Program-made: the position numbers and the translations under genes
The notes under the pieces: model-generated
Told to the model about the DNA's origin: nothing
Seen by the model: only the letters and a program-made list of their open reading frames with translations
The model's database searches: none
Assembly: GCA_944389715.1 (NCBI GenBank)
Contig: CALXNI010000090.1
Location: 1 to 34,750 of the forward strand
Length of the DNA stretch: 34,750 bases
DNA from: an uncultured Clostridia bacterium
GTDB taxonomy: Bacteria > Bacillota > Clostridia > TANB77 > CAG-508
Direction: 5' to 3'
Part shown: positions 1 through 8,148 of the stretch, piece by piece
Numbering within the stretch: position 1 is the stretch's first letter
How the letters are laid out: each line of letters opens with the position of its first letter

Positions 1-10
1 TGTCAAATTT

Positions 11-127
11 GTTGCAAACGTTGTAGGGGTCGCCGCCCACGGCGACCCGCATATCAATATTTAAGGGTCGCCCAGGGGTGCGACCCCTACAGATTTAAAT
101 TAATTTAATCATTCAAATTACAATTTA
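11..127 (+). repeat. Composite intergenic repeat, copy 1
   Basis: Two GC-rich hairpins lie back to back in AT-rich flanks. The first pairs GGGTCGCCG with CGGCGACCC and the second pairs AGGGTCGC with GCGACCCCT. The same block occurs inverted at 2243-2357 and direct at 33981-34086. It contains no open frame of note and looks like a REP/MITE-type dispersed element. Confidence 0.85.
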
Positions 128-157
128 AAAAGGAAATGAAATAAAAATTTCATTCCT
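125..157 (-). terminator. Terminator of the DUF6514-like gene
   Basis: Read on the minus strand, AGGAATGAAAT pairs with ATTTCATTTCCT (one bulge), followed by a short T run. It lies just beyond the stop at 168-170. That supports 168, rather than the in-frame TAA at 234-236, as the natural end of the gene. Confidence 0.6.
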
Positions 158-167
158 CTAATCTTAT

Positions 168-494
168 CTAATTTGCTTTAAGCAAATCTTCTAATACATC
201 ATTTAATCCTATTGGAGTTACTTTATATTTTTTTTATTTATCATTTATTTCTATTATTTTTTCTGAACTATTACTTATATATTCTTTACTATTACTTTCA
301 GTATCAATCTTATTATTTTTGTATTCTTTTTTTATGATTTCAATTCCATAAGTAGTTTCTTCTTCTTTTGTTTCTTTGTTTGTATGATTTTTTGTTGTAT
401 AATATTCTAATTCTATTTTATGATTAATATTCGATTCTTTTAAGTCTTCTTCTTCTAAAAAAGTAGCACCATAGTAAGTCCTAGAATCTTTCAC
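168..494 (-). pseudogene. DUF6514-like small protein with one in-frame TAA
   Basis: The gene has a GTG start (492-494) behind a GAAAGGGG ribosome site. The first 86 residues include YGIEIIKKE, which resembles the core of the clostridial DUF6514 family (function unknown). A TAA at 234-236 stops the frame. The same frame then continues for 21 codons, reading KVTPIGLNDVLEDLLKAN to a TAG at 168-170, which is the expected family C-terminus. My alignment puts the stop at a leucine position, so a single change TTA to TAA would explain it. No frame change is needed, so this is not the CGG phenomenon seen elsewhere. It could be a young pseudogene, a sequence error or readthrough. The family call rests on remembered motifs. 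Confidence 0.6.
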
Positions 495-545
495 TTTTCT
501 TCCCCTTTCTTTTGTATTTATGCAAATCTATTTTGCACTTTTTTG

Positions 546-574
546 AATATACTATAATTAAACTTAAAATACAA
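546..574 (-). promoter_or_regulatory. Probable promoter of the DUF6514-like gene
   Basis: On the minus strand, TTGTAT (574-569), a 17-base spacer and TATATT (551-546) lie about 50 bases before the GTG start. The rest of the 495-704 gap is AT-rich with nothing else recognisable. Confidence 0.4.
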
Positions 575-699
575 TAAATTTTAATCGCACAAACTGATGA
601 ATTTTATCTGTTTTTGACAATATTAGCTAATATTTATTAATTTATATGTTTTTACTTTATTTCTGTTTCTAAAACTTAAAACTTCTGTAATGTAATTGA

Positions 700-733
700 A
701 AAAAAAGAAGGCTACTTAAAAAACCTTCTTAAT
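700..733 (-). terminator. Terminator of acpP
   Basis: On the minus strand, AAGAAGGTTTT forms a stem with the later AGCCTTCTT and is followed by eight T residues. It lies about 20 bases past the acpP stop and is a classic intrinsic terminator. Confidence 0.75.
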
Positions 734-751
734 TTATACCTTATTTTATAA

Positions 752-991
752 TTAAGCATTATCTTTTATATAGTCTACTACATCATTTACTGTAACTACT
801 TTTTCTGCATCAGCATCTGGAATTTCTATATCAAATTCTTCTTCTAATGCCATTATTAATTCAACTATATCTAAAGAGTCAGCTCCTAAATCATCTATAA
901 AAGATGCTTCTGGTGCTACTGCTGTTTCAGCTACTCCTAATTGTTCTACTATAATTTCTTTTACTTTATTGTAAATATCTTCTGAACTCAT
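752..991 (-). CDS. acpP: Acyl carrier protein
   Basis: This 79-residue acidic protein carries growing acyl chains on a phosphopantetheine arm during fatty acid synthesis in the cytoplasm. The attachment site is Ser39 in the motif GADSLDIVEL. Length and helical pattern are normal for a stand-alone ACP. A GAGGGAGGTG ribosome site (about 1003-1012) fixes the start. It lies downstream of plsX on the same strand, the usual Firmicute partnership, since PlsX consumes acyl-ACP. It has its own strong promoter (1040-1068) and terminator (700-733), so it can be expressed independently of plsX. The intact frame contains no CGG. Confidence 0.97.
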   Translation of the reverse strand: MSSEDIYNKVKEIIVEQLGVAETAVAPEASFIDDLGADSLDIVELIMALEEEFDIEIPDADAEKVVTVNDVVDYIKDNA

Positions 992-1039
992 AGGTTTTAT
1001 ACACCTCCCTCAATTTTTATTGTTTTTTTTCTATTTAAG

Positions 1040-1068
1040 ATATTATATGTTTTAGAATATATTGTCAA
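1040..1068 (-). promoter_or_regulatory. acpP promoter
   Basis: On the minus strand, a consensus -35 TTGACA (1068-1063), a 17-base spacer and TAATAT (1045-1040) precede the acpP ribosome site. A TATAAT overlaps at 15-base spacing. Confidence 0.75.
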
Positions 1069-1112
1069 TACTTTTTTTAATTTATTTTATATTTTAGACT
1101 AAACAGTAACCC

Positions 1113-2133
1113 TTATATTTGTTTTTCAAATTCTTGTGTTAATATATCTACGGCTTTTGATTTAGCAAATTGTTCTGCTTGTTTTATTGTAAAATAGAAT
1201 AGATACTCGTCACTACTTCCATGTGCCTTTACAACAGGCTTCTTTACTCCTAAAAATAATGCTCCTCCATATTCTTTGTAATCCATTGTTTTACTAAACC
1301 TCTTTATACCAGGTAATGCGGGAATACAAGCAATTGTACTTAATAAATTCTTTTTTAAACTTTCTGAAAGAGATTTTTTTACTAATTTTCCAAATCCCTC
1401 TACCGTTTTTAAAAATATATTTCCTGTAAAGCCATCTGTAACTATTGCATCAACTTCTCCAGAAAAAGCTTCTCTTCCTTCTACATTACCTACAAAGTTT
1501 ATATTATACTCTTCTGCTTTTTCTTTTAAAAGTTTATAACTTTCTTTAGTTAAATCGTTTCCTTTTGTTTCTTCTGTACCTATATTTAATAATCCTATAG
1601 CTGGTTTTTTTATTTTATAAATATTTTTTAAATATATATTTGCAAACTGTGCAAATTGCAATAAATTTATAGGTTTACAATTAGTATTTGCTCCTGCATC
1701 TATAAGCATTAGTCCCTTTTTATATGATGGAAGCATTGGTGCAATTGCAGGTCTATCAACTCCTTTAATTCTGCCTACTAATAAAGTAGCTCCCGTTAAG
1801 AGTGCTCCAGAGTTTCCTGCTGAAATGAATACATCTCCTTCTTCTTTTTTTAACATATTAAGCCCTACAACCATTGATGAATCTTTTTTTTGCTTTATTG
1901 CCTGTGTTGGTATATCCTCCATTTCAATTGTTTCTGTGCTATTTTGTATTTTTATCCTATCTGATATTTCTTTTAGATCTTTATTATATATTTCTCTTAT
2001 TTTGCTCTTTATTACTTCTTCTTTGCCAATTAAAACTATTTCTGAATCAATTTCTTTAATAGCTTTTATTGCACCTCGTATATTTGCTTCTGGCGCATTA
2101 TCGCCTCCGCATACAATCTAGTAATATCTTCAT
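1113..2133 (-). CDS. plsX: Phosphate acyltransferase PlsX, read with +1 shift at CGG
   Basis: PlsX converts acyl-ACP and phosphate to acyl-phosphate, the first step of phospholipid synthesis with PlsY. In the plain reading the frame from ATG 2131-2133 gives MKILLDCM, then CGG AGG CGA and a TAA at 2098-2100. If the C at 2109 is skipped, the next codons give GGDNAPEANIRGAIKAI and run unbroken to the stop at 1113. The result is 339 residues, normal for the family, and it rebuilds the diagnostic N-terminal MGGD-AP motif. Later motifs include SAGNSGALLTGATLL, DAGAN and EGFGKLVKK. An AGAAGGG ribosome site precedes the ATG. Without the shift, translation would have to begin near 1922 and lose about 70 conserved residues. 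Confidence 0.93.
2106..2109 (-). other. +1 frameshift / quadruplet site in plsX (CGGA = Gly)
   Basis: Codons read ATG CGGA GGC GAT. The zero-frame codon is CGG, codon 9 of the gene. Skipping the C gives the invariant MGGD motif. The P-site codon AUG cannot re-pair with UGC after slipping, which argues for A-site quadruplet decoding. Confidence 0.85.
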
Positions 2134-2176
2134 TAAATAATCCCTTCTTTATAAACAGTATATTTTCTATTCGTTT

Positions 2177-2205
2177 ATTTTATTATTTTATTTTAAAAAA
2201 AGCAA
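2177..2205 (-). promoter_or_regulatory. Probable plsX promoter
   Basis: On the minus strand, TTGCTT (2205-2200), a 17-base spacer and TAAAAT (2182-2177) lie about 45 bases before the plsX ATG at 2133. Confidence 0.45.
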
Positions 2206-2242
2206 GTATTTATTAAGATTTTATTAAGATTATTAATTAGAT

Positions 2243-2357
2243 AAATTGTAATTTGAGTGATTAAATTAATTTAAATCTGTAGGGGTCGCACCCCTGGGCG
2301 ACCCTTAAATATTGATATGCGGGTCGCCGTGGGCGGCGACCCCTACAACGTTTGCAA
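2243..2357 (-). repeat. Composite intergenic repeat, copy 2 (inverted)
   Basis: This is the reverse complement of the block at 11-127, with the same two GC-rich hairpins and the ACGTTTGCAA end. It sits between the divergent plsX and HAD genes in a 449-base gap. Confidence 0.85.
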
Positions 2358-2365
2358 TTATTTTG

Positions 2366-2500
2366 TTGCGGGAGGACACAAGGCCCGCCCCTACAACGTT
2401 TGCAATAAATTTCGTATTTTTCGGACGGTAGATTGCCGTCCCTACATTTTTAAATTCTAATCTCCAACCTCTAACCTCTAATCTCTAGACAACAAATTAC
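2366..2500. repeat. Further hairpin repeats and heptamer tract
   Basis: A GCGGGAGGACACAAGGCCCG hairpin with a CCCTACAACGTTTGCAA tail is followed by GGACGGTAGATTGCCGTCC and its CCCTACA tail. Then comes a run of 7-base units of the type CTAATCT/CTAACCT (about 2457-2490). The heptamer tract reappears in reverse complement at 33943-33976 beside repeat copy 3, so it belongs to a larger mobile or duplicated unit. Confidence 0.75.
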
Positions 2501-2526
2501 AATTTATCGTATTAAAATAAAACATA

Positions 2527-2556
2527 TTGAAATCAAGATTAAATATGGTATATAAT
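2527..2556 (+). promoter_or_regulatory. Promoter of the HAD phosphatase gene
   Basis: TTGAAA (2527-2532), an 18-base spacer and TATAAT (2551-2556) lie just before the ACGGAGGATAAA ribosome site of the gene at 2583. Confidence 0.65.
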
Positions 2557-2582
2557 TAATAAAAACAATTACGGAGGATAAA

Positions 2583-3455
2583 ATGTATAAATTAATAGCA
2601 ATAGATATAGATGGAACACTTTTAAATTCATACGGAGAAGTTACAGAAGAAAATAAAAAAGCAATAAATATGGCATTACAAAAAAATGTTGAAATAGTAT
2701 TAACATCTGGTAGAATGCCAAAAGCAATTTTGCCAATAGCAAATGAAGTAAATGCAAATAAATATATAATATCTGGAAATGGAGCAGCAATATATGATAT
2801 TCAAAACGATAAAATAATTTATAACAATTATTTAAGTAAAAAAAAGGTACTAGAAATTATAGATATTTGCGAAAAAAATAGCATGTTTTATAATGTATAT
2901 ACAAATAATGTTATACTAACAAAATCACTAAATTTTAATATACTCTTTTATCACAGCGAAAACAAAAAAAATCCAGAAAACAAAAAAATAAATATAAATA
3001 TAACAAATGATATTTATAAATACGTGAAAGAATATGAAGGGGAAGACATTTTAAAAATCACAATTTGCGATAATGATGAAACTGTTTTTAAAAGCATAAT
3101 AAATAAATTAAAACAAATAAAAAATGTAGATATTTTAGAAGTTGCACACATGTCTAGAAAAATTATAAAACATGGAAGTGAGGAACACGAAATTGCATAT
3201 TATTATACAGAAGTAACAAATCAAAATGTAAATAAATGGACAGCAATTAGTGAATTAATAGGAAAGCTCGGAATACAAAAAGAAGAAGTAATTGCAATAG
3301 GAGATAATGTTAATGATAAAGAAATGATACAAAATGCTGGTATCGGAATTGTAACAGGAAATAGCTCTCCACAAATGCAAAAAATTGCAGACGAAGTAGT
3401 TGCTAGCAACAACGAAAACGGAGTTGCGGAAGCAATAAATAGACATGTTTTTTAA
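2583..3455 (+). CDS. Cof-type HAD-IIB family phosphatase
   Basis: This 290-residue cytoplasmic hydrolase probably dephosphorylates sugar phosphates or related small metabolites. The exact substrate cannot be read from sequence. Motif I is AIDIDGTLL (nucleophile Asp8, Asp10), motif II is LTSGR, and motif IV is AIGDNVNDKEMI, with the C2-type cap domain between. Length is typical of Cof/YwtE proteins. The start is set by a GGAGG site 6 bases upstream. It appears monocistronic, with a promoter at 2527-2556 and a terminator at 3498-3530. All CGG triplets inside it are out of frame. Confidence 0.9.
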   Translation: MYKLIAIDIDGTLLNSYGEVTEENKKAINMALQKNVEIVLTSGRMPKAILPIANEVNANKYIISGNGAAIYDIQNDKIIYNNYLSKKKVLEIIDICEKNSMFYNVYTNNVILTKSLNFNILFYHSENKKNPENKKININITNDIYKYVKEYEGEDILKITICDNDETVFKSIINKLKQIKNVDILEVAHMSRKIIKHGSEEHEIAYYYTEVTNQNVNKWTAISELIGKLGIQKEEVIAIGDNVNDKEMIQNAGIGIVTGNSSPQMQKIADEVVASNNENGVAEAINRHVF

Positions 3456-3497
3456 AATGTTACAAATATATTACAAGCATATTAATTTTAAATTACA

Positions 3498-3531
3498 ATC
3501 ACCTTAAATGTTGTTTTTAAGGTGATTTTGT
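3498..3531 (+). terminator. Terminator of the HAD gene
   Basis: ATCACCTTAAA pairs with TTTAAGGTGAT, followed by TTTGTT. It separates the HAD gene from the pilus locus. Confidence 0.75.
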
Positions 3532-3572
3532 TATAAAATAAAATAAAATACTAAGGATTAGGAGGAATCAAT

Positions 3573-4475
3573 ATGGCGTCAAATCCAATGCAAAAAAAAG
3601 CAAGAAATTCATTTTTATTAGGAATGGTATTAACACTAGTTATAGTTTTGATTATAGGAGTTTTACTAGTGTTTCTAGTATATATACCAAATAAAGAAAA
3701 AGAAGAAGAAAGAGGAAAAGAAGTAGTAGCATATGTTTTAAATCAGGATGTAACTTCTGGTAGTACAATCACAACGGATATGCTAACTGAAGCAACGGTT
3801 TATGAATCTATGGTACCATCAAATTATGTAGATACAAACGTAATAGCAACAATGTTAGCACAAAATGATGGAACAAGCATTATAGCAAAACTTAATATGA
3901 ATAAAAACACTATTTTAACAACAGATTTAATAATGAGCAGTGAAAATCCAATTACAGATGATGTTAGATATGTAGAATACAATATGCTAGTATTACCAAC
4001 TACAATAGCGGTAGGCGATTATATCGATATTAGATTAACACTTCCTAATGGGCAAGATTTAATAGTAGTATCTAAAAAACAAGTTAAATCACTTTTAGGA
4101 GACACAGTAGGATTAGAATTAACAGAAGGAGATATTTTAATGATGGAAAGTGCTATTGTAGAAGCATACATAATGTCAGCATCAAAAATTTATGCAATAC
4201 AATATGTTGAACCAGGAAATCAAGTAGCAGCAGCAGAAACATACAGACCAACAGCAGCTGTAGAAAATTTAATAAATACAGATTCAAACATTACAGAAGA
4301 AGCAAAAGAAGCACTAAGAAATAAATTCATATCAGGATTAAGAGGATATATAGATACTGAAAGAAATGCATATATTGATGAACAACAAGAGAATCTAGAG
4401 ACTAGATTACAAGAAGAAATTGAAAATGCAAGAGCAGCAAGAGAAGCATATCTATCAGGATTAACAAGCTATTAA
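3573..4475 (+). CDS. CpaB-like (SAF domain) pilus assembly protein
   Basis: A 300-residue protein with a basic N-terminus and one membrane segment at about residues 15-38, the remainder outside. VAYVLNQDVTSGSTITTDML at about 52-71 matches the opening of SAF/CpaB domains of Tad pilus systems, and a second half contains VGDYIDIRL. The C-terminal 70 residues are helical and rich in Glu and Arg. It is the first gene of the long plus-strand locus that includes CpaE-, CpaF- and TadB/C-like proteins, which supports the role. A GGAGGAATC ribosome site precedes the ATG. No clear promoter could be picked in the short gap after the 3498 terminator. Confidence 0.7.
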   Translation: MASNPMQKKARNSFLLGMVLTLVIVLIIGVLLVFLVYIPNKEKEEERGKEVVAYVLNQDVTSGSTITTDMLTEATVYESMVPSNYVDTNVIATMLAQNDGTSIIAKLNMNKNTILTTDLIMSSENPITDDVRYVEYNMLVLPTTIAVGDYIDIRLTLPNGQDLIVVSKKQVKSLLGDTVGLELTEGDILMMESAIVEAYIMSASKIYAIQYVEPGNQVAAAETYRPTAAVENLINTDSNITEEAKEALRNKFISGLRGYIDTERNAYIDEQQENLETRLQEEIENARAAREAYLSGLTSY

Positions 4476-4502
4476 TATGTAAAACATATTAATAGAATAG
4501 CT

Positions 4503-4528
4503 GTAGGGGTGGACGCCTCTGTCCACCC
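4503..4528. repeat. REP-like hairpin
   Basis: GTAGGGGTGGACGCCTCT is followed by GTCCACCC; the 8-base stem GGGTGGAC/GTCCACCC carries the GTAGGGG end common to several other gaps in this window. Confidence 0.75.
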
Positions 4529-4566
4529 GTAAACAAAACAACGAAACTAACATTACCAGAAAAAAG

Positions 4567-4617
4567 GGGGACATAGCTACTCCCTAATAGAATAACAAAA
4601 GAGTAAGCTGTGTCCCC
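4567..4617. repeat. Inverted repeat before the CpaE-like gene
   Basis: GGGGACATAGCTACTC (4567 onward) and GAGTAAGCTGTGTCCCC (4601-4617) form an imperfect stem with a loop of about 20 bases. It lies just before the ribosome site of the next gene, so it could also affect its expression. Confidence 0.6.
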
Positions 4618-4643
4618 ACACATATAATAGGAGGAAACAAAAA

Positions 4644-5321
4644 TTGAGAAAAATAGGATTTATAGGTGCATTCGAAAAAACAGATTTAATTATATATACT
4701 GCTAGAATATTAACAGAAGTAGGAAAAAGAGTACTAGTAATAGATACAACAATTCTACAAAAAGCAAGATATATTGTACCTTGTATTGCTCCAACTAAAT
4801 TCTATGTTACTGAGTACGAAGGAATTGATGTAGCAGTTGGATTTGACGATTTAGAGTCCTTAAATGGTTATATGGGAGATATAGAAAACGATTATGACCT
4901 TGTTTTAATAGATGTAGATTCATACGAAAAATTTGATTCCTTTGAAATAATAAATTCAGAAAGAATATATTTTGTTACAGCATTTGATAGTTTCTCACTA
5001 AAAAAAGGTATAGAAATAATAGGTACTATGAGACAAAAAATTAGAATGAAAAAAATACTATTTGAAAGAGAGTATACAGAAGAAGATGACGAATACTTAA
5101 ATTTTTTGTCTTTAACATATCCAATTGAATGGGACGAAGAAAAAATATACTTTCCATACGATCAAGGAGATTTAACTGCAATAATAGAAAATCAAAGAGT
5201 AACAAAAATAAAATTAAAAAATTTAAGTGAAGAATATAGGGAGGGACTATTTATTTTAACACAAGAAATAGTACCAGAGATAAAAACTGCAGAAATAAAA
5301 AAAGCATTTAAAAATATATAA
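4644..5321 (+). CDS. CpaE/MinD-like P-loop protein, degenerate Walker A
   Basis: A 225-residue cytoplasmic protein. The N-terminal pattern RKIGFIGAFEKTD, then VLVIDTT at about 32 and DYDLVLIDVDSY at about 85, follows the MinD/ParA fold. The Walker A GK[ST] residues are missing, so it may not bind ATP. The start is TTG, fixed by the TAGGAGGAAAC site. It lies 11 bases before another ParA-like gene, so the pair may act together as the CpaE localisation factor of a Tad pilus. Family assignment comes from fold pattern and neighbours. Confidence 0.6.
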   Translation: MRKIGFIGAFEKTDLIIYTARILTEVGKRVLVIDTTILQKARYIVPCIAPTKFYVTEYEGIDVAVGFDDLESLNGYMGDIENDYDLVLIDVDSYEKFDSFEIINSERIYFVTAFDSFSLKKGIEIIGTMRQKIRMKKILFEREYTEEDDEYLNFLSLTYPIEWDEEKIYFPYDQGDLTAIIENQRVTKIKLKNLSEEYREGLFILTQEIVPEIKTAEIKKAFKNI

Positions 5322-5332
5322 GGAGAAAACAA

Positions 5333-6163
5333 ATGGCAATAATATCATTTTGGAGTAATGGAAAAGAAGAAACTGGGAAAAGTTCAGCAATAGTAGCAAT
5401 AACTACTCTTTTAGGAGTTAACCATAATTATAAAGTTCTAGTTTTAGATACTAAATATAATGACTATTTTTATCAAGACTGTTTTTGGCAAGAAGATAAA
5501 ATTATTAAACTAATAAATAGTAACAGTTCTAAAACCGATATAGGTCATGGAATTAGTGGGCTTTCAAAAGCAATATTAAGCAACAAAACTTCTCCTGAAA
5601 TAATAACAAACTACACAAGAATTGTTTTTAAGGATAGATTAGAGCTGTTAACAGACACTAATGTAGAACCAGAGGAATATGAAATACACAAAACAATATT
5701 TAAAGACATTGCAAGAATAGCAAGCAGGTATTATGATTTAGTATTTATAGATATAGATAACAATTTAGAAGATGAAATTACAGATTCATTGCTAGAAGTT
5801 TCAAATCTTGTAGTAACATGCTTGCCACAAAATTTAAGAAAAATAAATGAATATCTAAAAATAAAAGAAGAAAAAGAAGTATTTAAAAACAAAGCAATTA
5901 TTCCACTTATAGGAAGATATGACAAACATTCAAAATATAATATTAAAAATGTATCAAGATACATTAAAGAAAAAAGAGGAGTGTGTGCAATACCATACAA
6001 CACATTATTTTTTGAAGCATGCAACGAAGGAAAAGTAGCAGACTTCTTCATAAAATTTAGGAAGATAAACGAAAAAGATAGAAATGCAGTATTTATATCT
6101 AACGTAAGACAAGCAGCAGAAAAAATAGTTTCGCGTCTGCAAGAATTACAAATGAGAATGTAA
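5333..6163 (+). CDS. CpaE/ParA-like ATPase
   Basis: A 276-residue protein. It begins AIISFWSNGKEETGKSS, a deviant Walker A of the ParA/MinD class with the signature lysine and GKS. It continues with KVLVLDTKYND at about 34 and YYDLVFIDIDNN at about 138 as a Walker B-like strand. It is expected to position or energise Tad pilus assembly at the membrane. Its ribosome site AAGGAGAAAAC overlaps the end of the preceding gene. The next gene, CpaF, begins 17 bases after its stop, consistent with one operon. Confidence 0.7.
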   Translation: MAIISFWSNGKEETGKSSAIVAITTLLGVNHNYKVLVLDTKYNDYFYQDCFWQEDKIIKLINSNSSKTDIGHGISGLSKAILSNKTSPEIITNYTRIVFKDRLELLTDTNVEPEEYEIHKTIFKDIARIASRYYDLVFIDIDNNLEDEITDSLLEVSNLVVTCLPQNLRKINEYLKIKEEKEVFKNKAIIPLIGRYDKHSKYNIKNVSRYIKEKRGVCAIPYNTLFFEACNEGKVADFFIKFRKINEKDRNAVFISNVRQAAEKIVSRLQELQMRM

Positions 6164-6180
6164 GAGAGGAGTTCTTTAAA

Positions 6181-8143
6181 ATGGTTGTAAATATAATTCT
6201 TACATTAGTTGTACTAGTGTTAGCCGGAGTCGGTATAAAATTTGTTATAGAAAAAAACAAAAATGCAGAAGTAGAAGAAGGCATTGACATTGACGATAAA
6301 ACATACACAATAGACAAAATGAAAGAATATGTAAAAAAGAGATTAGACGAAATTACAAAAATAAACCTTTATGACATAGGGCTTTCAGAAGAAGAATTAA
6401 AAAGAAGAAAAGCAAAAAAATATGAACTAAAAAGAGCTCTAAAAGGGTGTACATATGGAGATGTTAACGACAAAAAATACGTTAAAGAATTGATATATGA
6501 TTTATTATCAAAAGAATATGGAGTTACAGAAGTAAACATATCAAAAGCAATTCCTTTTGATATTCCATCACTACTTACATCACAAGATAAATTTGACATT
6601 CTTTTATATGCATACAAAAAAGATTTTGGATACGAAGCCTTAACACAGATTATAAAAAAATATAATTTAGCAACACTAAAATACATTGCAGGAGAAGCAA
6701 AACCATGTTATGTAATAACAAAAGAAGAAATAGACGATATATTCGAAAAAGAAGCCTTGACCTTAACCTTCCAAGATAAATTAAATGTTGTTGTACAAAG
6801 AATATATCAACATTACAAAGGATATAGTAGTATAGACGAAATAAGAGATATGAATATAGATGGTGTATCAGGTGGTGTATCTGGTCTTCCAGAAAGCTTT
6901 TTAAGCCAAGTTGCACAAACAGATGGAGATTACCTAGAGCAAATTACAGAGCACAAAGTTCCAAGAGCCTGTGATAGTATTTGGATAATGTTCCAAGGTA
7001 AATCAATAAGACTAGCCTTCCTTTCATTTGGAAAAGAAAGTGAGCTAAAAAGAGTGTGCCAAAACATATATAAATATAATAACCCAGGACAATTATCAGA
7101 TACAAACGGTTATAAAATAAACGAAATGAAAGATGGATCTCGTGTTGTTGTAGTACGTCCATCAATGTCAGAAACTTGGGCATTTTTCGTAAGAAAATTC
7201 GACGTAAAAAGAGCATCACTAGAACAAATAATAACAGCACCAGGAAAAGAAAATGCAATAGATTTATTAAGATTTTTAGTAAAAGGTGCAAGAATAATAT
7301 CACTTACAGGTGAGCAAGGTTGCCGGAAAAACAACAATGCTTATGGCAATGATAGAAAGTATATACGAAACTATGAACCTTCGTATTACAGAAACAGCAT
7401 TCGAGCTTCACTTAAGAAAAATATATCCAACAAGAAACATTCTATCAATGCGTGAAACAGAAACAATTTCAGGACAAGATTGTTTGGACGTTCAAAAGAA
7501 AACTGACGGTAGTGTTAATATAATTGGTGAGGTTGCAACAGACCCCGTAGCATCTTGGATGATACAATCAGCACAGGTTGCATCAAAATTCACACTATTT
7601 ACACACCACGCTAAAACCTTCCCAGATTTAGTAACAGCACTACGTAACTCAATGTTAAGAACAGGAGTATTCAAAGACGAAAGAACAGCAGAAGAACAAG
7701 TTGTGCAAGTATTAAACTTTGATATACACTTAGTAAAAGACTTTAGAGGTAGACGTTACATAGAAAGAGTAACAGAATGTGTACCAGTAGAAGAAAAAAA
7801 TGAATACACATTTGACCACAGAAAAGAAAAAACCTTAGAAGGAAAAATGGACAAATTTATAGATAATGCAACAAATTACTTTACTAAAGTTACAAACAGA
7901 GAACTATATAAATACGTAAACATATTAGAATATAGAAATGACGAATATGTAATAACAAACAAAATATCAGACTACAACTTAAAAGAAATGCGTATAAACA
8001 TGGACGAATCAGACATAGAAGAATTTGATAAATTTGTTGAAAGAAACTGGGGAAAACAAAATGCAATACCAGTATCTGCAACAGTATCTGTAGGAAATGA
8101 AGAATCAACAAAAAGAAGAGGAAGACCAAAGAAAGAGGTGTAA
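6181..8143 (+). CDS. CpaF/TadA-type secretion ATPase, read with +1 shift at CGG
   Basis: This motor ATPase powers pilin assembly. It reads as 653 residues once the C at 7324 is skipped. Residues 4-24 form an N-terminal membrane segment, unusual for CpaF. The plain frame reaches LTGEQGC then CGG AAA AAC and continues as nonsense to a stop at 7455. With the shift it becomes GEQGCGKTTMLMAMIES, a perfect Walker A. The Walker B-like NIIGEVATD, the His-rich THHAKTFPDLVTALRNSML box and the C-terminal domain follow to the stop at 8143. The second ORF by itself would lack a start and half the P-loop. The protein ends KRRGRPKKEV, an AT-hook-like basic tail of unclear meaning. An AGAGAGGAG ribosome site precedes it. 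Confidence 0.88.
7324..7327 (+). other. +1 frameshift / quadruplet site in the cpaF-like gene (CGGA = Gly)
   Basis: Codons read GGT TGC CGGA AAA ACA. Codon 382 is CGG in the zero frame. Reading CGGA as glycine rebuilds the GCGKTT Walker A loop, where this glycine is invariant. Confidence 0.87.
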
Positions 8144-8148
8144 AAACC

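Noticed and set aside
1..127. CRISPR array or tRNA in the GC-rich hairpins
   Set aside because: No regularly spaced direct repeats with unique spacers, and no cloverleaf; the blocks are dispersed palindromes.
1825..2121. Plus-strand ORF of 98 residues
   Set aside because: Antisense shadow of plsX, with composition typical of reverse-strand reading of AT-rich genes.
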